Shown: piece after piece, positions 25,638 to 34,001 of the stretch | Position numbering within the stretch: position 1 is the stretch's first letter | How the letters are laid out: each line of letters opens with the position of its first letter | Source of the DNA: an uncultured Clostridium sp. | GTDB lineage: Bacteria; Bacillota; Clostridia; Lachnospirales; Lachnospiraceae | Direction: 5' to 3' | Assembly (NCBI GenBank): GCA_946553025.1 | Contig: CAMNRM010000001.1 | Location: forward strand, 112,992-176,991 | DNA length: 64,000 nucleotides | The notes under the pieces: generated by a model | Told to the model about the DNA's origin: nothing | The model's database searches: none | The model's input: the letters and a program-made list of their open reading frames with translations, nothing else | Translations under genes and position numbers: made by a program

Positions 25638-26063
25638 TTAAAATAATTTCCTGAGAAAAATAAACATCCGGTACAAAAACCCTTCTTCCGGCCGAAACAC
25701 CACGATCTCGCCCTGTCCTGCAAACATCCGAACGCCATAGACAAGCAAAAAAAGCGCTGCCCAGAGCCAATACCATTGCTTAAATATTCTTTTTTCAAAC
25801 AGGAAAAGAACAATTATTAACGCCGGGAGCCAGAACAACGGATGGTAATAAAATGCAGCGCAAAAATCAAGCCTGAAAAACGACAGCCACGCCCTGGTCA
25901 TCCCGCAGCCTGCGCAGGAAATGCCCGTCATAAAGAGAATCGGACAGGTTATGCCCATCATTCCCATTATGCCGTACATCCCAATAATCACAGCAACTGC
26001 CGCCCAATCCTCTTTTTTCACCTGTTTAACTATTTGTCCTGTTTTGAGCAAACATCTTTTCAT
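25638..26063 (-). CDS. DUF2752 membrane protein
   Basis: 141 residues with four hydrophobic segments and the family motif CPILFMTGISCAGCGMTRAW near residue 45, diagnostic of DUF2752. Function is not established. The start overlaps the end of the DUF4234 gene by 38 bases. It is therefore probably co-expressed with it, and such pairs are common in Clostridia. Confidence 0.85.
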   Translation of the reverse strand: MKRCLLKTGQIVKQVKKEDWAAVAVIIGMYGIMGMMGITCPILFMTGISCAGCGMTRAWLSFFRLDFCAAFYYHPLFWLPALIIVLFLFEKRIFKQWYWLWAALFLLVYGVRMFAGQGEIVVFRPEEGFLYRMFIFLRKLF

Positions 26064-27381
26064 TATATGCCCTTGCTAACTTATTGATATTTTTCATTTG
26101 GATATGGTAGGCCACAAAAACACCCAGACCACAACAGCAGCTTCCGGGAAACATCCATAAAATCACGGTTGTTCCGTTTTCGTCAATATTTACCCCATAT
26201 CTGGACGCATTTCTGCGCAGGCGATCAGCAAACTGGCATTGCCAGATATATTCATAAATCCCACAGGTGACAAGAACCAGCAAAATATGCTTCAGCAGTC
26301 CGGCAGTTTCCTCGCCGTCCCCCGCGCAGATAATATTTGCATCTTTTGCAACACTGTAATAATAATACCAGGAATAAATGCCGCAGGTTAAAAAAGTCAA
26401 TAGAATGAACAGGAACAGGCTCCGGTTTGTCTTCAGCGCTCCTTCCGCCGCCAAGCCTGACTGGAAAGAAGACTGGCCTCCATAACTGCCTTCGCTAAAG
26501 GAAGACTGTCCTGCACTACGTCCTTCTTTGCTTGCTTTTGCCCTGGATAACTGCGCAGAAAGGATTTCAAATTCCGTCTGGAGTACGGTAGGAAGGTCTT
26601 TTACCATCTGCTTTACTTCATCCATTGACCTTCCAAGAAGCGGCTTTTGCCCTTCCCTGGAAAACAGTGCAAAAAGAAGAGCCAAAACAGCGAGAGCAAA
26701 CAAAAGGATCAGCAGTTCCGATAGAAAAGCTTTCGCCGGCATCCTCCCCCGGTAGACAGCAAGGATAAGAATCACATTCCAAAGAAGACGCAAAACCGCC
26801 ACAGCAACGTGCAGAGCCTCTGCCAGCACAACCGACAGATAGAGGTATTCCCCATTTTCATTCGTGCGGCGCATGGCTAACAAAAACAGAGCACCCACGA
26901 GCAGGACAAAAGAAAGCATCCACAGGATGGAAAAGAACAGTGCAATAATAGAAATAAACAAATGCCATCCGTCAAAAATCCTGCCAATTGCAGAGAAAAG
27001 TGAAGGAATGAACATTATTGTCTTAATCAGATAAAGAACCACAAATACCAGCGCAGCAATCTTTATCATACTGTTTTTTTCCGGTTCTGGCGGCTCTGAC
27101 CGTTGTGGCGAAACAAATGACGAGCGATTCCCAGCGGTTTGAAAATTTATGTTTTGATAATTTGTGTTTTGATGGTTTGTGTTTTGATGGTTTGTGTTTT
27201 GATGGTTTGTGTTTTGATGGTTTGTGTTTTGAATATTTCTGTTTTGCTGATTTGCATTTTGCAAAATCCCGTTCTGCGACGGCTTGTTTGGAACCGAATC
27301 CGCATGCCAGATATCCGCACCGCATTTCTCACAAAACTGCCTTGTGTCCTCATTAAGATGTCCACACTTCCAACAAATCAT
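26026..27381 (-). CDS. Zinc-ribbon and DUF4234 membrane protein with Asn/Gln repeats
   Basis: 451 residues. A zinc ribbon (CWKCGHLNEDTRQFCEKCGA, residues 3-22) is followed by an Asn/Gln/His-rich tandem repeat (QNTNH units, ~45-80). Five or six membrane segments come next, then a cytosolic linker, and a DUF4234 domain (LTFLTCGIYSWYYYYSVAKD and LVTCGIYEYIWQCQFADRL) at the C terminus. The function of DUF4234 proteins is unknown. The in-frame 15-bp repeat suggests copy number could vary between strains. Confidence 0.85.
   Translation of the reverse strand: MICWKCGHLNEDTRQFCEKCGADIWHADSVPNKPSQNGILQNANQQNRNIQNTNHQNTNHQNTNHQNTNHQNTNYQNINFQTAGNRSSFVSPQRSEPPEPEKNSMIKIAALVFVVLYLIKTIMFIPSLFSAIGRIFDGWHLFISIIALFFSILWMLSFVLLVGALFLLAMRRTNENGEYLYLSVVLAEALHVAVAVLRLLWNVILILAVYRGRMPAKAFLSELLILLFALAVLALLFALFSREGQKPLLGRSMDEVKQMVKDLPTVLQTEFEILSAQLSRAKASKEGRSAGQSSFSEGSYGGQSSFQSGLAAEGALKTNRSLFLFILLTFLTCGIYSWYYYYSVAKDANIICAGDGEETAGLLKHILLVLVTCGIYEYIWQCQFADRLRRNASRYGVNIDENGTTVILWMFPGSCCCGLGVFVAYHIQMKNINKLARAYNEKMFAQNRTNS
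27147..27240. repeat. 15-bp tandem repeat in the DUF4234 gene
   Basis: Unit ATGGTTTGTGTTTTG on the plus strand, repeated about six times with drift at both edges. It codes for QNTNH units. Confidence 0.85.
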
Positions 27382-27567
27382 AACATTCCCCCTATTCCGG
27401 CAGATTGTACTGCCTGGTTATCCCCCTTACATCTGTTTCGTAGTATAGCATAAAAGGCTTGATTTTTCAATGGATTTTGGGAATAAAGCAGAAAAGCAAA
27501 TGAACTGCCGCCTCATAATTAAGGTTCGATTTCGTCCGAAAAGATATGGTGTTTTCTGTAAAATTAT

Positions 27568-27575
27568 GCTATACT
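27568..27575 (+). promoter_or_regulatory. Promoter of the antitoxin-Fic operon (extended -10)
   Basis: TGCTATACT with TATACT at 27570-27575, preceded by a weak -35 region. It lies 33 bases before the antitoxin start codon. Confidence 0.5.
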
Positions 27576-27608
27576 ATAAACAATTTAAAATTCATTGGAG
27601 GGATTTTT

Positions 27609-27779
27609 ATGACAACAGAAGCAGCATGGGATTATGCTATTGGTATGATTAAGGTAGATGGACTCGAACCAACCGAAGATTTTAAGAAATATATCGAACT
27701 GGAAAAATCTGGTCAAGCCACTACAGAAGACCTGAAAAGATATTTAGATAAGAAATATAAGGTGAAAGAAAATGCTTGA
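27609..27779 (+). CDS. VbhA-like Fic antitoxin
   Basis: 56 residues. The pattern VDGLEPTEDFKKYIELEKSGQATTEDLKRYLDKKY matches the antitoxin_VbhA domain (EGLEPT... G.IT..E). The inhibitory SxxxEG helix motif of class I Fic antitoxins reads MIKVDG here, so Ser is Met and Glu is Asp. GGAGGG lies 7 bases before the ATG at 27609. The stop overlaps the fic start by 8 bases, the usual toxin-antitoxin coupling. Confidence 0.82.
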   Translation: MTTEAAWDYAIGMIKVDGLEPTEDFKKYIELEKSGQATTEDLKRYLDKKYKVKENA

Positions 27780-28416
27780 CCCATATGTATATCCTGGCAC
27801 AGATGTTTTGAAAAATGTTTTGAACATCAAAGATAAAGAAATGTTGGATGGTGCAGAAGCAAATTATGTTTCCCTCCGCCTTAGAGAACTTGCCAAAACT
27901 CCATTGGCAGGAAATTATGATTTTTCCCATTTTTCTAACATGCACAAATATATATTTCAAGATATTTATGAATGGGCTGGAAAAATTCGTACCATAAATA
28001 TAGAAAAGGAAGAGCCAGCACTTGGCGGATTATCTATAGAATATTCAAACAAAGAAAAAATCAAAGATGACCTATCCATGGCATTAAAACAAATGGTTTC
28101 ACGCCATTGGATAACACTATCCTTAAATGACAAAGTGAAGTATTTTTCTAAAGATTTAGCAGCAGTATGGAAAATACATGGCTTTCGTGAAGGTAATACC
28201 AGACTGGCAGTAACTTTTTGCTGCCAATTTATTGAGGCGCAGGGAATTTCCATTAACCGGGAAATTTTTGAGAAACACAGCACATATGTTAGAACTGCAC
28301 TTGTAGCATACTCGGCAGTATTTCACGATTTAGGGGATTTATCGAAAAAAGACTATCTGGAAAGGATTATCAGGGATTCACTAAAAAATACAAGGAAGGA
28401 ATGGCAGAAAAAATGA
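27772..28416 (+). CDS. Fic-domain protein (putative AMPylating toxin)
   Basis: 214 residues. Fic enzymes transfer AMP or other nucleotides to target proteins. The core motif reads HGFREGNTRLAVTF (near residue 136), against the canonical HPFREGNGRxxR. The catalytic His and the EGN loop are kept, but Pro and the final Arg are replaced. An FSNMHKYIFQDIYEWAGKIRT segment near residue 50 is typical of Fic proteins. It is paired with a VbhA-like antitoxin. Loss of the final Arg may change or weaken activity. Confidence 0.9.
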   Translation: MLDPYVYPGTDVLKNVLNIKDKEMLDGAEANYVSLRLRELAKTPLAGNYDFSHFSNMHKYIFQDIYEWAGKIRTINIEKEEPALGGLSIEYSNKEKIKDDLSMALKQMVSRHWITLSLNDKVKYFSKDLAAVWKIHGFREGNTRLAVTFCCQFIEAQGISINREIFEKHSTYVRTALVAYSAVFHDLGDLSKKDYLERIIRDSLKNTRKEWQKK

Positions 28417-28436
28417 AAAGAAATTTATGTTCAGCC

Positions 28437-29381
28437 CTAATCGTCGATGTCTGTCCACATATCCAGGAAACGATAGCGCAGATAAGCCTGGAGTTTTCTT
28501 TTCCACCGACAGTAAGCCGAAAAATCCTGCCCCCATTTTCTCTGATTTATTACCTTGATGGCATTGATTGCCGTTTCCCTCTCTGCCAGAATCTCTTTTT
28601 CCATTTGTCCTGCCAGAGCATAGCCTTCTGGTTCCGGTAGAAAGTCAGGGAATTTATCTACATCTATCCGGTATTTTCCCAAAGGAGGCTTTTTATTGCG
28701 GTCACGGATTTTTCGTTCTGCTGACAAAAGTTTTTCTTCCCAAACAGTGATCGCTGCAAAAGGCGGAAGCAGGACTTCCCGCTCACCGATCGCCTGGTAT
28801 TCCTTTCCCAACACCTTTTCAAAATCCAGATGTGGGACATCCGGTGGAATATGAACTTCCAGCAGAATTATCCCATCTTTTTGGGCAAACTCCTCCTGAA
28901 ATCCAGCCATGGAAGCGGAAAAGAAGGAGTGTGTATGCCCATCCTTTAACATCGCCAGCGAACTGATTCGTTCTACTCGCTTGGCAATAATTTCCTCCCC
29001 GTCCCTTTTCCTATCTGCCCGCTCGACCGCAATCCCCTCCCCATTCTTTTTCCTGTTATCCCGGCACAGACACATCAGACGAAAGATTCTGCAATACAGT
29101 CGGATAGTTTCTTCCAGTTGTTCTGCAAATACCGTCTTTAATTGCTTCCCCTCCTTATCAATCCGCGAAAACTCATTCTCAATACCGGGAATCAAGAATG
29201 CGTTTAATGTACGGTATGCATCCCTGCTTCCATAAAAAGAATCCTCTGACTGCCGGAAAAGGAGATTACCTGCCTCATCACGAAGCCGGATATCTCCCCC
29301 ATAAAGTCTGAGGGCATCCAGCGCCGCCTTTGGATTATTTTCATTTCTGCCTGCATTGATTTCAACTTTCCATGCGTTCAA
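28437..29381 (-). CDS. ADP-ribosyltransferase-like protein
   Basis: About 314 residues. The C-terminal half has the R-S-E triad of the exoenzyme/VIP2-like ADP-ribosyltransferase fold: R in AKRVERISSL, S in HTHSFFSASMAGF, and E-x-E in EREVLLPPF. IILLEVHIPPDVP and DFEKVLG lie between the last two. The N-terminal half (DAYRTLNAFLIPG...ENEFSRIDKEG) is typical of a clostridial subgroup whose target is unknown. The start is uncertain: TTG at 29381 has AAGGGA upstream and leaves a 29-base gap to the previous gene, while an earlier TTG at 29453 would overlap it. It is the last gene of the ptuAB-HD operon. Confidence 0.75.
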   Translation of the reverse strand: MNAWKVEINAGRNENNPKAALDALRLYGGDIRLRDEAGNLLFRQSEDSFYGSRDAYRTLNAFLIPGIENEFSRIDKEGKQLKTVFAEQLEETIRLYCRIFRLMCLCRDNRKKNGEGIAVERADRKRDGEEIIAKRVERISSLAMLKDGHTHSFFSASMAGFQEEFAQKDGIILLEVHIPPDVPHLDFEKVLGKEYQAIGEREVLLPPFAAITVWEEKLLSAERKIRDRNKKPPLGKYRIDVDKFPDFLPEPEGYALAGQMEKEILAERETAINAIKVINQRKWGQDFSAYCRWKRKLQAYLRYRFLDMWTDIDD

Positions 29382-29410
29382 TCTATCACATCCCTTCTCT
29401 GCGGATTGAA

Positions 29411-32400
29411 TCAGTGCTGCTTTACTGCTGCCATCCCCTTTTCTTCTCCCCAATGCCGGATTTCGGAACTTCCGGACTTCTTCATCAGTGCCATAATCGG
29501 CTTTTGAAACATTTCCTGGTAATCCAGATCTTGCTCAACAAGCTGTTCAAACCGTTTTTCACCAAACCACAGATTCGCCTTTTCAAGGTTATCCCATGCC
29601 AGAAGTACATGCCGCAGTTGGGATTCAAAATATTTCCCCTTTGCCTCCAAACGTCCACGGATATACAGGAATCCACAAAAAGCAGTCATCCTAATTTCGG
29701 TCTTGTCCGTAAAATAATAATAAGAAAACAGAAGAACTGCATAGTAATACAAAATTCCACTGTCCTTCTCCAGGCATTTCCATGCCCATTGGATACAGTT
29801 TCTATGATACTGTTCCGGGATTTCTGTAATACAGTTTACCAGTACAGAAAAAATATCCTGCTCCCACTTCCTGCTGCCAAATAAATCAAAATGGAACGTA
29901 TTCCACGGCCCATCCATATACCCTGACAAACTATCCTTTACTTCATTCGCAGTGCCTGGCAATATGTATTTCTCTATAAAAAAGACTGCGATTTCCCTCT
30001 GCACACTTTTTTCTGCCACCCGGCCAATCTGACTGAACAGTTCGCAGATATCCATGAAATAACCTTTTGATATTTCTTTATGGTTCTCCAAAAGCACACA
30101 AAATCCCCGAACAATGGCAAATACTTTTTCCTTCGGCATCAAATACCAGTTCTGATTGGTAAACTTTTCTTTCAGGCTGAACAAAAACCGGGAATCATAT
30201 CCAGATAAATCTTTATCCTTCAATTCTTCCAGAATCGCTTCTGCCGCCCGGCAAATTCCTTCAATATCTATGTCCTGGCGTTCCAGCAAATTATTGATAT
30301 CAATTAATGTATCCAGTTCCTGATACATTGAACAGGGATCTGGTTTCTGGCAGGTATGGACAAATTGATGCAGACGAACCTTCATCTCGCTCCCCCACCG
30401 TTTACTCAAGATAATGCAACTTTCATAAGCTACATTTCTCTTTACTTGTTCAGAAGGCCACTTTTCAATCATTTCCAGTGCCTCTTCACAAAGAGAAAGA
30501 GGCATATATTTCAGGCTGTTTTTAGCAAGCTTTTGATTGGGAGAATATAAAAAATAGTTTTTGAAAATCCGCTTAATCAAAGAAAACACCCTGTTCCAAT
30601 CCTCTCTGGAAAACTGATATGCAGCCTGCCACAAAAAATCATATTCTCCCAGATCAAAATGATGCTTCTGGGCTTGAATAAACGGATCATATTCCTCTAC
30701 TATCCATTTTAATATCCGGCTAAGCTGCCCGGAATCGAAATCCATAATCAAGTATTTCAGCCACTGAATTCCATAATTCCAGGTGCACTTCTGAGGATTG
30801 GATGTAAGAAACCGCACAAGCTTCTCATACCCTTCAGGGTAATGATAATACATTTTCGCCGCTAATTGCTGCATTTCTTCTTCGGAAAATTGTTCGGAAT
30901 CCAGACTTTGGACAGAGGAAATCACTGCCTCCAGCAAATATTCTGCTGTTCCCTGATATACGCCATATTCGTCCTCGTAGATAGCCAGATCAAAAAACCA
31001 TCGAGATTCATTTCTCACCGATTCCAGATACTCCCCCATATTCCAATACTGCAAAGCTTCCAGTTTTCTTAAAGAAATTAAACGAAGCACATTGGATCGT
31101 TTATTGGCACTTTTCCTTTTAAACGGTTGAATCTGATTCTCTGCCAGTGAGATTTCTATTTCACTTTCTCTTGAATGCCAAAATTCTGCCCGTCCCTGTT
31201 CCCCCACATTTCGCTGATACCTGCGAACTCCGTTTTCGCGGTCACTTACCATTGGCATCCCTTTATCAATTCTATTTAATTCAACAATCCAGCCAGTCAT
31301 GTTCTGGAATCCCTGGACAGCACTGAAAAAATCAGGATTCTTTTCTGCATAATCAATCATCTGCTGAATATCCTTTTCCATGCCTTCCCAATCTGCCCCA
31401 AAAAAATGCTTCCAGGCCCTTGCCAAGACCGGATAATCTGTCCCCGCCAGTTCCTCTTCGCTTATCTCTTCACTTCCATACAGAATTTTATCCTGCAGAT
31501 TCAGACATTTCTGCTGTACTTTCAGCATATCTTTTACCTGGCTGCCCTCTTTCGCCTGTTGTCGAATATGTTCAGCAATCTTATGCCATGCCTCCGATTC
31601 CCTGTCCCAAAACCAAAATAAATCCACCACCGTTCGCACTAACTGCATGGTGGCAAAATCATCTTTGAGATTTCCATAATCATATAGCATCAAGTATTCC
31701 TGATAAAGCTTCAGCGCATCCGATGTAATATAAGGCTTTAAAAAGCAAAGCAGAACATCCAACAAACCCTGATAAGGTCTTTCAGGCGCATTAACTTCCG
31801 GAACATCCTTATGACCAGAACGAATATTTAAAAAGAGGGGATTTTGGTGCATCCTCTCTGCCGCATCAAAATCAATACTTTCCTTCTCATAAATCAAAAG
31901 ATAGGCAAGTGCCCAGTAAATCTGCTCCACCTTTACAGAATGAGGCTTCATCATCTTAAACACTGCCCCGCAGATATGGCGCAGCTTTTCAATTTCACCG
32001 TTCACATAAGCTTTCTCCGCCAAGTCATAGGCATATTTTAGTTTTTCTTCGATTGTCCCTTCTCCAAAAAACACTCTTTCCTCCGGATAGAGCAAGCTTT
32101 TCGGATGAAAAAATGTATCTAAACCGGACAAATCCATAGTTTCCAGCCCAATCTCATCCAATCGCCTCCGTAGTTCTCTATTCCCTCCATCCTGGTTTCT
32201 GGCCTCCTTCATAAAGGTAGCCATCAAATGGGGAATCAGGTCAAACTGAAACTCCGGCATTTCATGATAACAATTTAATTTCCGGGAAATCTCATCCTCT
32301 TCTTCCGGAATCCCATCCCCCGGTTCAAAATCCAGATGCTGAATCTCTGCTTGAATTTCGGTCAGTTTTTCCTGATATAATTTCACCAGCCGGTAATGGT

Positions 32401-32830
32401 TTCGCAGAGTCCGGTACAGCATCTCCAAATAAGGACTCTCTGATGGCAATCTCCGAAACCTCACCACAATCCTGTGATTTTTCACCCCATCCACATGCTT
32501 GGTTATGGCATGACGAATCCAGTGGGCCTTATTCTCTATAGTGCCGTATCGGTGCTTGATCAGGGTAAGGGTATCGCAGCGGTCGGCATCCTCATCCAAT
32601 AAGTCGCAGACCGCAATCACTGCATTCAGAGCCCCAATCCGCTCCTCCTTAAGACCCGCAATCATAATCTGAGGCTTTTTTGTCACAAAATCCGAATCCC
32701 AGGGCCATCTTGCATGGGACTGAGCCATGCCAATAATAATATCCAGATGCACAGATAACTCTTCTTTTAAATCCTCCGCATCCAGATAGTCGCGCAGAAG
32801 GTACTTTATCAGCTTTTCAATACGAATCAC
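29411..32830 (-). CDS. Very large HD-associated protein (C-terminal part of a split HD-domain protein)
   Basis: 1139 residues from GTG 32830. The N-terminal ~190 residues look like the second half of an HD-domain phosphohydrolase (KLIKYLLRDYLDAEDLKEEL..., AVCDLLDEDADRCDTLTLIKHR, comparable to the LADELD..R segment of HD proteins). The rest is a long helical region with many acidic and aromatic residues and no motif I recognise. The first half of the HD domain is in the preceding ORF, whose stop overlaps this start by 4 bases. It may be the product of a frameshift split or of programmed frameshifting. It lies between that ORF and the ADP-ribosyltransferase gene. Confidence 0.7.
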   Translation of the reverse strand: MIRIEKLIKYLLRDYLDAEDLKEELSVHLDIIIGMAQSHARWPWDSDFVTKKPQIMIAGLKEERIGALNAVIAVCDLLDEDADRCDTLTLIKHRYGTIENKAHWIRHAITKHVDGVKNHRIVVRFRRLPSESPYLEMLYRTLRNHYRLVKLYQEKLTEIQAEIQHLDFEPGDGIPEEEDEISRKLNCYHEMPEFQFDLIPHLMATFMKEARNQDGGNRELRRRLDEIGLETMDLSGLDTFFHPKSLLYPEERVFFGEGTIEEKLKYAYDLAEKAYVNGEIEKLRHICGAVFKMMKPHSVKVEQIYWALAYLLIYEKESIDFDAAERMHQNPLFLNIRSGHKDVPEVNAPERPYQGLLDVLLCFLKPYITSDALKLYQEYLMLYDYGNLKDDFATMQLVRTVVDLFWFWDRESEAWHKIAEHIRQQAKEGSQVKDMLKVQQKCLNLQDKILYGSEEISEEELAGTDYPVLARAWKHFFGADWEGMEKDIQQMIDYAEKNPDFFSAVQGFQNMTGWIVELNRIDKGMPMVSDRENGVRRYQRNVGEQGRAEFWHSRESEIEISLAENQIQPFKRKSANKRSNVLRLISLRKLEALQYWNMGEYLESVRNESRWFFDLAIYEDEYGVYQGTAEYLLEAVISSVQSLDSEQFSEEEMQQLAAKMYYHYPEGYEKLVRFLTSNPQKCTWNYGIQWLKYLIMDFDSGQLSRILKWIVEEYDPFIQAQKHHFDLGEYDFLWQAAYQFSREDWNRVFSLIKRIFKNYFLYSPNQKLAKNSLKYMPLSLCEEALEMIEKWPSEQVKRNVAYESCIILSKRWGSEMKVRLHQFVHTCQKPDPCSMYQELDTLIDINNLLERQDIDIEGICRAAEAILEELKDKDLSGYDSRFLFSLKEKFTNQNWYLMPKEKVFAIVRGFCVLLENHKEISKGYFMDICELFSQIGRVAEKSVQREIAVFFIEKYILPGTANEVKDSLSGYMDGPWNTFHFDLFGSRKWEQDIFSVLVNCITEIPEQYHRNCIQWAWKCLEKDSGILYYYAVLLFSYYYFTDKTEIRMTAFCGFLYIRGRLEAKGKYFESQLRHVLLAWDNLEKANLWFGEKRFEQLVEQDLDYQEMFQKPIMALMKKSGSSEIRHWGEEKGMAAVKQH

Positions 32831-33231
32831 ATGGGTTCGCCGGAAACATCCGAAAGCCCTTTCATATGCTGAAGCCGTTCCTTCTCCGGCACATCCTGCT
32901 CATCCTGGGACAACATACCGATATCATGGATCAGCAAAGCAATCAAAAGATAACCTGCTTCCTGCGATGAAATTTTATTCAGCCACCCGTCACTTTCGCC
33001 CCACTCGGAAGCCCGCTTCACGATACTGCAGATATGCGGCAGAGCATGATTTGTAAACTCCGGCATATGGCAGTTATCCGCCAGACGGTCAATCCACTGT
33101 ATAATTTCGGTAACTATATTCGTAAAATAGCAAAAAGGCGGCTGAATAAACGCCTTCTTCGCCAGCGGACTTCCTAAAATATAATCGGTAGCCTGCGCTA
33201 ATTCAATATCAAAACCTGGAATATCCTTCAT
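32827..33231 (-). CDS. HD-domain protein, N-terminal half
   Basis: 134 residues. The His of FTNHALPHICSIVKR and the HD pair in LLIALLIHDIGMLSQDEQD are the metal ligands of an HD phosphohydrolase. The frame stops at SDVSGEPM exactly where homologous proteins continue with an RRTH-like segment. That segment (RRTHVIRIEKL) is encoded in another frame immediately after. The ORF follows ptuB by 18 bases, with AGGAGG upstream of its ATG. Alone it would lack half of the HD fold. Confidence 0.75.
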   Translation of the reverse strand: MKDIPGFDIELAQATDYILGSPLAKKAFIQPPFCYFTNIVTEIIQWIDRLADNCHMPEFTNHALPHICSIVKRASEWGESDGWLNKISSQEAGYLLIALLIHDIGMLSQDEQDVPEKERLQHMKGLSDVSGEPM

Positions 33232-33249
33232 TGGTGAATGCTCCTCCTA

Positions 33250-33999
33250 TCACAATCCCCGGCTTACAAGTGATCGATATTTTCTCTTTAAAACATACAA
33301 AATCACTCCCGCATATTCTAACCGTTGTTCAGCAGCCTCTATCTCATCAATTTTCTTCTTTACTCTTGAAGAAGTGCATTTCCCTTCATGGTCTAATTTT
33401 GCAATAAATCTTTTACATCGAAGATAGGCATCCTTACGCCCTTTTACCAGTTCTGTAGATGTATCTGCAAGAAATTTTCCATCTTTCCAGATTCCATTTA
33501 AACGCAGGATATTTTTCATATCTTCGTTCATTTTTTCATCTGGAGGATCTGTTTTTATAAATCCATCTTTTTCATATACAATCTTATCCATTTGCTGCCT
33601 GTTTAATGGAGAAATCGTAAGTTCTGCCTCATCTGCTTTATATGCATCACAACAAAGAAACTTTTTCCCTTCTCCTGCCCATTTTTTCCCTCCATCACAG
33701 ACAGCCAACATATTTCCATAGTCCAACGCCTGTTCTCTATCTTTGCTCAGAGGATACCAGTGCTCGATAGATGTCTTCAGGCCATTATTTTGAATTCTCC
33801 GCATACAGTAAGCACACAAATAGTGCTGTTCTTCAAGCAGACTTTCCCGAATTATTTCTTTAGGAAGTGATTCAAATGCATTCCGAATCACATCTGTGTT
33901 TCCGTTTTTTATTCTTTTCCATTCCGGACTGCTTTTTATCTTGCTTACCTTGCGTATCATTTCATGAGGAGGAGTTTTCTTTTTTTCTATATAAAGCAT
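33250..33999 (-). CDS. ptuB: Septu system HNH endonuclease PtuB
   Basis: 249 residues. The HNH nuclease core shows CAYCMRRIQ near residue 65, then IEHWYPLSKD and YGNMLAVCDGG, with a second Cys pair (FLCCDAY). This is the layout of PtuB of Septu and of the Ec78 retron effector. The ATG at 33999 has GGGAGGG upstream and lies two bases after the ptuA stop. In described systems PtuA and PtuB form a complex that cuts DNA during phage infection. No reverse transcriptase or retron RNA is nearby, so this is a stand-alone Septu module. Confidence 0.85.
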   Translation of the reverse strand: MLYIEKKKTPPHEMIRKVSKIKSSPEWKRIKNGNTDVIRNAFESLPKEIIRESLLEEQHYLCAYCMRRIQNNGLKTSIEHWYPLSKDREQALDYGNMLAVCDGGKKWAGEGKKFLCCDAYKADEAELTISPLNRQQMDKIVYEKDGFIKTDPPDEKMNEDMKNILRLNGIWKDGKFLADTSTELVKGRKDAYLRCKRFIAKLDHEGKCTSSRVKKKIDEIEAAEQRLEYAGVILYVLKRKYRSLVSRGL

Positions 34000-34001
34000 C
34001 T

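Noticed and set aside
27105..27453. Several repetitive ORFs (CFDGL, KHKPS repeats)
   Set aside because: They are other-frame readings of the 15-bp repeat in the DUF4234 gene.
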